A stretch of DNA of 64,000 nucleotides from the NCBI GenBank assembly GCA_036250195.1, contig JAVHZZ010000005.1, forward strand, positions 70,511,505-70,575,504, in the 5' to 3' direction. Positions 1 to 8,842 of this stretch are shown here, piece after piece. This DNA is from Mixophyes australis. Its lineage: Eukaryota > Chordata > Amphibia > Anura > Limnodynastidae. The notes under the pieces were generated by a model. The model was not told the origin of the DNA. It saw nothing but the letters and a program-made list of their open reading frames with translations, and did not search any database. The translations under genes and the position numbers were made by a program. Within the stretch, counting starts at the first letter, position 1. Each line of letters starts with the position of its first letter.

Positions 1-70
1 TAAAGTATTAAATAGAGTGGTATAGAGTGGTAGTGTGGTATAGAGTGGTCCCCACAATATAATAATAAAA

Positions 71-258
71 CCCTCAACTGGTCTGAATTCCAACAAACAA
101 GTATCTGGACTGCGTAGTGGGGTGGCCCCGGTACCCAATTTGATACCGGGGCCACAATAAAATAAATACACCCTCAACTGGTCTGAATTCCACCAAACAA
201 GTATCTGGACTGCGTAGTGGGGTGGCCCCGGTACCCAATTTGATACCGGGGCCACAAT
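71..258. repeat. 100-bp tandem duplication with internal palindrome
   Basis: Two copies of a 100 bp unit begin at 71 and 171, each starting CCCTCAACTGGTCTG, with only a few differences. Each unit ends in an inverted repeat, TGGCCCCGGTA ... TACCGGGGCCA, spaced by about 10 bases. It lies in the 3' non-coding part of the hAT element. Confidence 0.9.
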
Positions 259-525
259 ACCTCCTCCAATTTCCAAGTGTAGTGTTTATAACATCTTAAC
301 ACTACACTAATTCTAGCACGTCAAAACCTCTTGTTTTAAATAATGACAGGGCATTTAACTTTTGATTTAATTTATTGAATTTGTTGGCATTTTCTTTTAC
401 TTTTTGAACATGGCAAACGACTGTTGAATGGTCACATAATGCCAAAAAAAAAGTTGCAAGATGGAATTGTCCTTGGGCCCTCCAACCCACCCTTATGTTG
501 TTGAAATAGGACATGCACACTTTAA

Positions 526-585
526 CAAACCAATCATTTCAGCGACAGGGCCTACCAAACAACTGTGGCTGAAATGATTGGTTTG
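526..585. repeat. 18-bp perfect hairpin in hAT element
   Basis: Arms 526-543 and 568-585 are exact reverse complements (left arm begins CAAACCAATC). The second hAT copy has an equivalent hairpin at 6511-6528 / 6550-6568 with a different arm sequence. Confidence 0.85.
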
Positions 586-725
586 TTTGGGCCCCCACAC
601 CAATAAAACAATTCATCTCTCCCTGTACAAACTAAACAGGCTCTATTGAGGAAAGATGTCGTCCTCATCCTCAACCTCTGATTCCTCTCCCCCTACAGTG
701 TGTACTTCCTCCTCCTCACACATTA

Positions 726-1030
726 TCAATTCGTCCCCGCTGGACTCCACAACCACAGTCCCTCTGTACTGTCTGGAGGGCAGTGCTGTACTTCATTGAG
801 GAATTGATTATTCATTTTTATAAACATCATTTTTTCAACGTTGTGAGGAAGCAACCTCCTTCGCCGCTCACTGACCAGGTTCCCCGCTGCACTAAAAACT
901 CTTTCCGAGTACACACTGGAGGGGGGACAACTCAGTTAAAAAATAGAGCCAGTTTGTACAGGGGCTTCCAAACTGCCTTTTGGAGTTCTACCACGTCACT
1001 ACCTCTAGTTAATTTAGATTGCAAGGCTTG
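726..1030 (-). pseudogene. hAT transposase C-terminal dimerisation domain, broken
   Basis: The minus-strand reading from about 950 to 726 gives LSCPPSSVYSERVFSAAGNL, followed by VSERRRRLLPHNVEKMMFIK. This is the conserved C-terminal hAT dimerisation motif (consensus SSxxSERxFSxxGxxxxxxRxxL) shared by Ac/Charlie and ZBED-type transposases. It ends with an acidic-free tail and a TGA at 726. Upstream, PLYKLALF lies in another frame and a TAA precedes LSCPP, so a frameshift or small deletion breaks the gene. The DDE catalytic core is not recognisable further upstream. The first in-frame start-like codon of the open stretch is GTG at 914, which is simply internal. Not expected to make active transposase. 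Confidence 0.85.
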
Positions 1031-1051
1031 TAAATATAAATACTTTGAAGA

Positions 1052-1375
1052 TAAAAAAAGCAGGCTGCACAGACTGTGGAGCTAGAAAGTGAAATTAAAT
1101 GGACCACGCTACTTTGGTGGCTATCTATGCCCTCCCCCCCCCCCCCCCCCCGCCCTACACTTGTAGTTGAATATAAAAAAAAGCAGCCTGCATAGACTGT
1201 AGAACTAGAAATTCAAATATACAAAGAAATGGACAAAGGCAGTTTGGTATCTGTCTGCATCAGATCCCCTCTCCGCTAGGAGTAAAATAGAAAAACTATT
1301 CAGCCGTTATATAATCTAGAATATAAATAGAAATTGAGAAAGGCAATTTGGTATCTGTCTGCATCATAATCATCA
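1052..1375. repeat. Degenerate ~120-bp tandem repeats with poly-C tract
   Basis: Three related segments begin near 1053, 1176 and 1299. The first two share AAAAAAGCAG, a GACTGT segment and CTAGAA; the last two share GGTATCTGTCTGCATC. A run of about 18 C (1134-1151) sits between the first two. Part of the hAT element. Confidence 0.7.
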
Positions 1376-1616
1376 ACATCCTCCTCAGCGCCAGCTACAT
1401 CAATATCCTCCTCCCGGTGTACAACATTCACACCTTCATTAGCCAAATCTGTAACTGGACTGTGGGTGATCCTTCCAGCATATGCAGAGGGCGTGCTGCA
1501 AATGCTGGATGGAGTCACCTCTTCCCGTACAGTGATGGGAAGGTCAGGGTTCACAACCAACAACACCCTTGGACTCGCCTTGGGGATTTGTGATGTCATC
1601 TGTTTAGAAGACAGAG

Positions 1617-2060
1617 TTATTTGCTGTTTTGTTGTTGTTGCTGACAGCATAACTCTCTTAAATTTTTTGTAGGGGGGGGAGGAGGGCTTTGATCCTTGGG
1701 TGAAGCTGGACCACTAGTCATGAACACGGGCCAGGTGCTAAGCCGTTCCTTGCCACTACGTGTCATAAATGGCATATTTCCAACTTTACGTTTCTCCTCA
1801 GATGATTTTAAGTTTCTCTTTTTGCTATTTTTTGAGAACTTGGGCTTTTTGGATTTTACATGCCCTGTACTAGGAGATTGGGCATCGGGCTTGCCAGACG
1901 ACGTTGATGGCATTTCATCATCTATGTCATGACTAGTGGCAGCAGCTTCAGCATTAGGAGGAAGTGGGTCTTGATCTTTCCCTACTTTATCCTCCAAATT
2001 TTGGTTTTCCATTATATGTGGCACAAGAGAGCGTACCCCTAAGCCACACACACTCGGCAA
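1617..2060 (-). pseudogene. Open stretch in hAT element, Ser/Pro/Lys-rich, unrecognised
   Basis: An open reading frame of 147 codons lies on the transposase strand, upstream of the C-terminal relic. It is rich in Ser, Pro and Lys (for example KSKKPKFSKNSKKRN) and ends in a glutamine run. I see no BED zinc finger (CxxC...HxxxH) and no DDE motif. By position it could be the 5' part of the transposase gene or a fortuitous open frame. A second minus-strand open stretch (1300-1650) overlaps it in another frame, adding acidic repeats. Function not assigned. Confidence 0.3.
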
Positions 2061-2096
2061 AGCCTTTAAAAATTATATGCGGCACAGGAGAGTAGC

Positions 2097-2390
2097 ACTG
2101 GACTTATACTGCTGAATCAGTGAACTTTGTAATAGCAGTACCACTGGACTTATACACTGCTGAATCAGTGAACTTTGTAATAGCAGTACCACTGGACTTA
2201 TACACTGCTGAATCAGGGAACTGTGTAATAGCAGTACCACTGGACTTATACACTGCTGAATCAGTGAACTTTGTAATAGCCGTACCACTGAACTTATACA
2301 CTGCTGAATCAGTGAACTTTGTAATAGCAGTACCACTGGACTTTTACTGCTGAATGTGTGAACTTGGTAATATTGCAGTACCAATGGGCT
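2097..2390. repeat. 48-bp tandem repeat, about 6 units
   Basis: Units beginning ACTGGACTTATACACTGC start at 2143, 2191, 2239, 2287 and 2335, exactly 48 bp apart; a unit 2 bp shorter precedes them at 2097. Because 48 is a multiple of 3, frames stay open on both strands, which explains the periodic peptides there. A diverged unit follows at 2383. Confidence 0.95.
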
Positions 2391-2490
2391 TATATACTGC
2401 TGGATTGGCTTTGCAAATTTGGTTATAATTATTTTTTTTTTTATTTTAATTTTTTTTATAACTTTTTTTTTATTTTTTAAAAACTTGGGA

Positions 2491-3060
2491 ATAATGGGGA
2501 AATAACTATGCCCTTAGAAGCACAGAGCACAGGACACAGCACCACTGGACTGAACAGGACACAGCGCAGGACCCAGCAGCACTACTGAACTCAGCAGGAC
2601 AGAGCACAGGACACAGCACCACTGGACTGATACTGCAGAATGTGGGAACTTTGTAATATTGCAGAACCACTGGACTTTTACTGCTGAATGTGTGAACTTG
2701 GTAATATTGCAGTACCAATGGGCTTATACTGCAGGATTGGTTGTGCAAATTTTGTTGTAATTAAAAAAAAATGTAATTAGTTTTTTGTATTTTTTTTAAA
2801 TAACTTTTTTTTATTTTTTTAAACACTTTGGAATATTGGGGAAATAACTATGCCCTTAGAAGCACAGAGCACAGGACACAGCACCACTGGACTGAACAGG
2901 ACACATCACAGGACCCAGCAGCACCACTGACCTCAGAAGGACAGAGCACAGGACACAGCACCACTGGACTGAGCACAGCACAGCACAGCACAGCACAGAA
3001 CTTAACTGAACAGCACAGAACTTAACTGAACAGCACGAGATATAGCAGGACAGAGGACCA
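2491..3060. repeat. Two ~340-bp direct repeats
   Basis: The segment with CTATGCCCTTAGAAGCACAG occurs at about 2508 and again at about 2848, and both copies continue into AGCACAGGACACAGCACC. The first copy runs into a further unit of the 48-bp type. The second ends in short AGCAC repeats (2970-3000). Confidence 0.85.
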
Positions 3061-3285
3061 CCTAACACACCCTCCCTCTACCCTGATCAATGCCCGAGTG
3101 AAGATGGCGGCGACTAGCGGGGAATTTATAGGATCCGAGTATCGCGAGATCCGACAATGGGATTATGAGTCAGAGCCTCAGTTTCAGATTTGAATTTGGC
3201 GCCAATACCCGGATCTGTCTCGGATCCGACTCGGATCGGCAACGTTCGGGTGGGCTCGGATTTCATAAATCCGAGTGCGCTCATC

Positions 3286-3289
<4 letters not shown>

Positions 3290-3326
<37 letters not shown>
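3290..3326. repeat. (TA)n microsatellite
   Basis: About 18 TA units directly abut the right end of the hAT element. Confidence 0.95.
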
Positions 3327-3327
<1 letters not shown>

Positions 3328-3534
3328 TCCCTTAAAAAGTGGGAGGTACATATAGCAACCGTTGTAATTCCTACACTGTTAACCTGATTTGGATGTAAAT
3401 TCCCTCAAATTAAAGCTGAAAGTCTGCTGTTAAAGCACATCTTGTTTGTTTCATTTCAAATCCATTGTGGTGGTGTATAGAGCCGAAAATATGAGAATTG
3501 TATTGATGTCCCAATATTTATGGACTTGACTGTA
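3327..3534 (+). mobile_element. Tc1-like transposon 3' end fragment
   Basis: The segment from CACTGTTAACCTGATTTGG through AAATTAAAGCTGAAAG to CAATATTTATGGACTTG and a terminal TA matches, from memory, the widespread fish and frog Tc1-like 3' non-coding region and terminal repeat. No transposase codons and no 5' end are present, so it is a truncated copy. The TA at the end fits Tc1 target choice. Confidence 0.75.
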
Positions 3535-3734
3535 TATATATTAAAATTACTCAGAGGAACAACACATCTCTCATTGCTGTCCTTATGATTTCTAATAATA
3601 GTTGGATTTCAGTAAAATTATTATGCTGTGTGGGTTTAATCCCTGTTTATTAAGAATGCGCTCTGTTAGTACTCATGAGGATTGGATGGATTGGATCTTT
3701 GACCTCTAACCTTTCACAGCATATTGATCATTTC

Positions 3735-3834
3735 CTTCAACCTCTTGTTACTAAACAACGACCATCCGAAGCTGACGGGCTGATGCGCATGCGCACAGTA
3801 ACCCGGACGTGGCTATGACTGAAAGACTCTGCAG
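3735..3834 (+). promoter_or_regulatory. Candidate promoter and non-coding first exon
   Basis: This short stretch is richer in CpG than its surroundings and contains the perfect palindrome TGCGCATGCGCA (3784-3795), the consensus NRF1 site common at CpG promoters. A forkhead-like TAAACAA lies near 3752. A good splice donor, CTCTGCAG|GTAATC, ends a possible exon at 3834, and GC-rich DNA (GGCCGGCCGGCCAGCCGG) follows within the intron. No TATA box is visible. Together with the exon-like segment at 4505 this suggests the start of a plus-strand host gene. Alternatively it is a repeat, because the same 14-mer occurs at 63976 inside repetitive DNA. Confidence 0.35.
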
Positions 3835-4504
3835 GTAATCTTCGGCCGGCCGGCCAGCCGGCTTTATTTTCCCTTAAGCGATTTTCTTGAGGAGACCAGT
3901 GGGAGACTGTTACTGCGACTTTTTTGGACCGGATCTCCAGTCATGCTTTATATTTAAGGTATTTGGCTTCTATCTTTCCTGGCGCAATGTCCTCGGATTT
4001 TTGTACTGCACTATTCGCTTATAAGGAAGGTTGTTTATAACTACCGGTAGGCTGTATGGACATTACTTAGGTACCTGCTGAAATATGGAACACTTATGAA
4101 TTTAATGTATCATATCCTCTTCTTGCACTATATGTTTTTAACTTTTTGATATATTGCCGCATAAGGAACATTTCATTGTTTTGGATGTCTGCAGACATTT
4201 TTTGCTTTTGTTTTTTGTTTGTGTTTTTTCTTGTTTTTGATATTTTTTCATCTTTGGATCTATTAATGAGGTGTGCCTTATAGGTTATATTAGCTCTGTG
4301 CTTTCAACATCTAATTTTATCTATTAAATAGTCGCAATACAATTTGTTCATGTGCACATTTATAGCCACATTTATTAAACCTGTGTCTATATGTATTGTG
4401 AGCATTAGTTTTATTAAAGAGAATGATGCACTATAAGTGTGGTCTGTGTCCGCTTACCTCTTGATATTAGAAAACCCTACAGCTGTTCTCTTATTTACTC
4501 ACAG

Positions 4505-4631
4505 GCCGGCTGAAGATCATAGCGATGCCATGCTGATTGATCTGCCTGCTGACCAGAGATTACATGGATGCTGGGTTTGGCAATCACATTATAAAACAGA
4601 TAAATGAGCTGATATCAGGGACAGGAGTCCA
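4505..4631 (+). CDS. Candidate coding exon of unrecognised host gene
   Basis: Exon-like: acceptor TTTACTCACAG ends at 4504 and a consensus donor GTGAGT starts at 4632. An ATG at 4564 (context TTACATGG) opens a frame that stays open to the donor, encoding MDAGFGNHIIKQINELISG and four more residues, ending in phase 2. Upstream in the exon there are two other ATGs in different frames, one a very short ORF. The frame upstream of 4564 contains a stop, so 4564 would be the initiator. I do not recognise the protein. It fits a gene whose 5' UTR exon ends at 3834. Without homology it could be chance; splice-site quality is the main support. Confidence 0.35.
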
Positions 4632-6039
4632 GTGAGTTTACATTCACGCTGTGTATGAAAATTATTTACTGCCGTAATGTGTAACATAAGATTTTTCACT
4701 TCATTTCTATCTGTGAACACTGGGAAAACAGTTTTTTACATTTTGCATTTTAATTAAGGATATATCCAACTGTGATAGCAGGTAGTTAGTGATATTTCTA
4801 CTGCTGCAAACAAGTGCATTTTTGCTTCTAAAAAAATAAATAAAAAATCACAAAATGTTTTACAAAGTGTCATCTCCAACCACCCGCGAAAATGGAAAGG
4901 GAGAAGACACCTACATGGGCTCCACTGCACCTGCTGTGTTGTTGTATTTTTTGTTATACAGAAATAATGCTGGATGTTTGCACTAAATATAAACCAATTT
5001 CCTACTTTATAAATGTCCTAAACATTACTTCTGGTTAAAGGTTCTTTCAAATTGTCAACATTATGCATGCATGTCCTGAGTAAGAAGACAGCAGTGTCAC
5101 TATGATAATTTAATTATTTCCAGTTGAATATAAACAGATATTCAGAATCAGACTTCTTGCCTAATTTTATTCAAGAGAACAAATATTTGCAATTGTACAT
5201 TTGCAAAATGCTTGGGCTTGCTATAAATGCTTGCCTTTTATAAGTTTGCAGTGACTAAATTATTCTGTGCCTTTTTATGTCTAGCTGTGTCATATTTCTT
5301 TCCTAATAGAGGTTGTCATTTCGCTTGACATAAATATTCACAATATTGATTTATGGTGTCAAAGTACTGAGCCATTAATATACAATACTTGCATTTATCC
5401 AGCATAGAATTAATGATTCAAGTCAATAGAAAGAGTTCAAACTGCAGAAGATTTCATTCCATAATAACTATGTGTGTGAGTTATAAATGTAATAGAAGTT
5501 TAGGGGACTTAATCACAAAATTATAAATCCATACATTTTGCCTAAAATCTCAATACAATAGCAATTTCAGCTGTGCAAGGTAAGGTCAATAATCTATTGA
5601 TATTTAGACCTCACTCCTTCTCGTCACCACCACCTCAATACCCACAATGCTAGTTTGCAATGATGCATTATAAATATTGTACATAGTCAGAGACTATAAA
5701 AGCTTTTTTTAATATCTAAAATATACTTTTCTGCTATTATAGCTGGATCTTGCCTAGCCAGATCTCCACTATTTCTACCTAGCTTAATCCACCGTTAAAC
5801 AGTACAAATTTAAGAAAGATAGGAGCAAAAGTAAATTTACCATTGACTAATGTGTAAACAAACATAGATTAATAAATGGTGATGCAGATTGTATTTTTTT
5901 GAAAAGATCAAGACAATGTAAACTCTATGGAGATCCTGATCGTGATTATAATTGAATGAGATTTGTAGTCCGGCTCAAAAATTAAATGGAGGGGCAGCAG
6001 ATGGCAATGGTGCAGCTGAAGGCAGTGCGGCATTAAAAG
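4632..6039. other. AT-rich unique-looking DNA
   Basis: No gene, transposon end or tandem array recognised. If the gene model at 3.7-4.6 kb is right, this is intron. Confidence 0.5.
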
Positions 6040-6600
6040 TAGAGATGTTCATTGACCCCCGTGTTCTGGTTTTGGTTGTGGATCTGGATTAACTTTGTGT
6101 TTTGCTTTTGGTTTTGGCAAAACCGCCCTTGTGTGTTTTGCTTTTGGTTTTGGATCCCTGTTTTTTTTTCTAAAATCCCTATTTTTTTGCTAAAATCACA
6201 TACGTTTGCTCTTTTTTCCCCCTACATTATTATTAACCTCAAAAACACTAATTTCAGGTCATATGCAGTCAATTTTGACCATCTCACAGGTCACAATATT
6301 ATTTTTATACACTTTTGGACAAAGACTGCAGCGACCTGGCTGGATGCTAAGTGACAGAGCAATGACACAAACACACAGCAATTCACAGCACATCTAGGAA
6401 ACATTGCCACACAGCAGTGGCAGAAAAGAAAAGTGGTGCAAGATGGAATTGTCCTTGGGCCCTCTCAAACACCCTTATGTAAGATATTGAAAAGGACATG
6501 TACAGTTTAACAAATCAAGCACTCAAGCAACAAGCAGTGCCACTTTTGTGCCTGAAGTGCTTGGTTTGTTTGGGCCCCCAGAAAACAAGCAAACAATAGC
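6040..6600 (+). mobile_element. Non-autonomous hAT copy, truncated on the right
   Basis: It starts TAGAGATGTTCATTGACCCC, nearly identical to the reverse complement of the right end of the 22052-22643 element (TAGGGATGTTCACTGACCCC). The following 110 bp, rich in GGTTTTGG, also match. Further in, 6436-6590 matches 440-600 of the first hAT element (shared AAGATGGAATTGTCCTTGGG). No opposite terminal repeat is seen, so the right boundary is approximate. No transposase. Confidence 0.7.
6511..6568. repeat. Hairpin equivalent to 526-585
   Basis: Left arm begins CAAATCAAGCACT (6511-6528); right arm, on the minus strand, reads CAAACCAAGCACTTCAGGC (6550-6568). Pairing is imperfect but the centre pairs through bases that differ from the 526-585 hairpin on both arms. 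Confidence 0.7.
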
Positions 6601-7422
6601 TTAGCTGCCTTAAGCCTAACAGAGCTGTCAATGAACTTTACATTATTAAACCATGTCTGATCATGCTGCATCTTTAATCTCAGACCCTATATGTGTTTAT
6701 TCAAGACCTCCTGCAATTGTAAGGTTAAAGGCTAAAGTATTTTAATTTTGAAAGTTTTTCTTCTCCTTTATGGTACTGTATGCCAAATCTGCGCACAGGG
6801 GCAAGGCAACATCCTGTAGGGGACGTAAATACATATTGCAAAGGTTAATCCACAGAACAGCATAAGATGTTTATTTAAGGTATTTATCCAAACTTAAAGA
6901 GAAAGTGTTGTGTCAGTGCACAAAGATTATCTTGTCTGATTTTGACTTACACACCTTTTAATTCAAACTACTTAATTCAAATTTTATTTAAATTGTAAAT
7001 CAAACAAGTTAGATGCAATGAGCTTTTGTATTAAAATATACTTATTTTAGTTATGATTTTGTTTTTCAAGATTTCAACAATGGTGTCACAAAAATGAATC
7101 ATGTGACACTATTTTGGCATTTATCACAATGCTGCAAAGTTTGGCAATCACTGCATTAGGTCATTTTTAAAAAGAAAGCCTTGATTGTATCTGCAAATAT
7201 TTGTATATAAAACTTATTTGGGTAGACTACGAAAGGTATTTCCATTTAAGCTGCCACATCCCAAAGAGTGAATTTTGGTATGATCATAAAGGACCAAACA
7301 AGCCAGTAATCAGGAACTTAATGTACTTTTTTCCAAACATGCTTTATACTTCTAAATTTAATAGCTGTTCCCACTATTTTATTTTAAATTAACTGGGCTT
7401 TTGGAACTGCTTATTGATATGT

Positions 7423-7730
7423 GCAGCACGGTGGCTTAGTGGTTAGCACTTCTGCCTCACAGCAGTGGGTTCATGAGTTCGATTCCTGACCATGGCCTCA
7501 TCTGTGTGGAGTTTGTATGTTCTCCCCGTGTTTGCATGGGTTTCCTTCTGGCGCTCCGGTTTTCTCCCACAATCCAAAAACATACCAGTAGGTTAATTGG
7601 CTGCTATCAAAAATTATCCCTAGTCTGTGTTAGTGAATTTAGACTGTAAGCTGCAATGGGGCAGGGACTGATGAGAGTGCATTCTCTGTACAGCGCTGCG
7701 GAATTAGTGGCGCTCTATAAATGATTATTT
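7423..7730 (+). mobile_element. tRNA-derived SINE with L2-like 3' tail
   Basis: The 5' part has RNA polymerase III boxes: A box TGGCTTAGTGG (7432) and B box GTTCGATTCC (7477). The 3' end CAGCGCTGCGG ... GGCGCTCTATAAATGATT resembles the 3' end of the L2 LINE at 56190-56245, which is expected for a SINE mobilised by L2 machinery. It is full length compared with the minus-strand copies at 36531, 59196 and 60541. Confidence 0.85.
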
Positions 7731-8641
7731 GTTACTGGTTGGTGATGTGTTAAGAGAATCAACTACATTGCTTGGATTTAGTGTTTTTCTTTAGATGTTT
7801 AATTTGGAGTTGCATTTCTATGTACCACACAATGTTTTGAGTAGGACTTCACTGTTGCATATATTATTATATAAAATACAGTACTTTCACTATGTGCCCA
7901 CTCATTTTTTCTTCTGATTCATAATCAAAATGAAAATAATAATAATCAGGCACGCATGTAGCTTTCATTAGGATACTGTAGCCTTTTCACAAGGATGCAC
8001 ATAGAGAGAGTAATTACGCCCTTGTGTACAACATACAAGTCCTCATTTATAAAGAGCAAAATGACCAACGTACAGAGCTCTTTAGTAATGCTGTGTACCT
8101 TGACTTACACAAATGTTCCTAGATGTCTATCACAGTGCAGAGGTTTATAGAGCAAGATGGAAGTGTTTACGGAGGTATGGAAGGTTGCACTAGCTATTGG
8201 AAGATGTTGGACAGAGTGAGGCCACTCTTTACAAAGTACAGAGTAGGCGCTCTGATGGGCCTTGCTTTGTAGTGCAATGCAGAAATAAGATTTCATTTAG
8301 CAAAACGAGATTATTGAAATTAAACAAAGTAGAGGAGAGAGCACAATTTTGCTGTTCGGAGGCACACACAGCCACCTTACTCTTATGATTATGTTAAGCC
8401 ATAGATAAGACTCAACTGAGCAGAATTTTAGCAGAAAACTGGAAAAGCTGTACTAAATTAAAGGGGTGGATCTAAAGAGGTGGAAGGTTAGAATTTTGAA
8501 TAGTGCAACTCATCACATTTTCCCACCTGTCTACACAATTAGGCGTGTGCACAGTGCAAGATGTTTTGTACTGTGCAACAAGTAGGCATTGTAAATGAGG
8601 TTCACTGTATTTGTACAGTTCAAAAAGTTTGCCCTGAAATT
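7731..8641. other. Unclassified AT-rich DNA
   Basis: No supported gene. Short open frames here show no recognisable domain. Two segments with repeated GTGCAATG / GTGCAACTC words (8150-8600) may be decayed repeat DNA. Confidence 0.4.
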
Positions 8642-8649
8642 GAGCTAGG

Positions 8650-8834
8650 TCACAGAGGTGGGCAAACCAGTCCTCAAGGGCAACCAACAGTTCATGTTTT
8701 TAGGATTTCTGTCTGTAGAAACAGCTGGGATAATTACTGATCCAGCCAAATAGATTAACTCAGCTCTGCATGATTAAAGAAATCCTAAAAACATGAACTG
8801 TTGATAGCCCTTGAGGACTGGTTTGCCCACCTCT
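8650..8834. mobile_element. hAT-like MITE with 8-bp TSD
   Basis: Long inverted repeat: AGAGGTGGGCAAACCAGTCC at the left and its reverse complement at 8814-8834, arms extending through CATGTTTTTAGGAT. The 8 bp GAGCTAGG flanks it at 8642-8649 and 8835-8842. The 8-bp duplication and AGRGGTGGGCAA ends fit hAT (Charlie-like) non-autonomous elements. The left side carries four extra bases (TCAC) before the inverted repeat. Confidence 0.8.
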
Positions 8835-8842
8835 GAGCTAGG

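Larger units (their letters stand above)
1..3289 (-). mobile_element. hAT-type DNA transposon, left end outside window
   Basis: The right edge at 3281-3289 reads, on the minus strand, TAGAGATGA. The same TAGAGATG start is seen at 6040 and 22052, where an 8 bp target duplication supports hAT membership. Inside lies a hAT transposase C-terminal relic on the minus strand (726-914), then several tandem repeat blocks towards the right end. The left end is not in the window; bases 1-300 are still element-like because 440-600 is homologous to 6436-6590 of another hAT copy. Coding capacity is broken by at least one frameshift. The element is followed by a TA microsatellite, so its target duplication cannot be read. 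Confidence 0.75.

Noticed and set aside
2097..2390. CRISPR-like regular repeat array
   Set aside because: The 48-bp units are directly adjacent without unique spacers, and the DNA is vertebrate-like; it is a simple tandem repeat in a transposon.
7423..7500. tRNA gene
   Set aside because: A and B boxes are present, but the sequence does not fold as an intact tRNA and recurs in four copies with a LINE-like tail; it is a SINE head.
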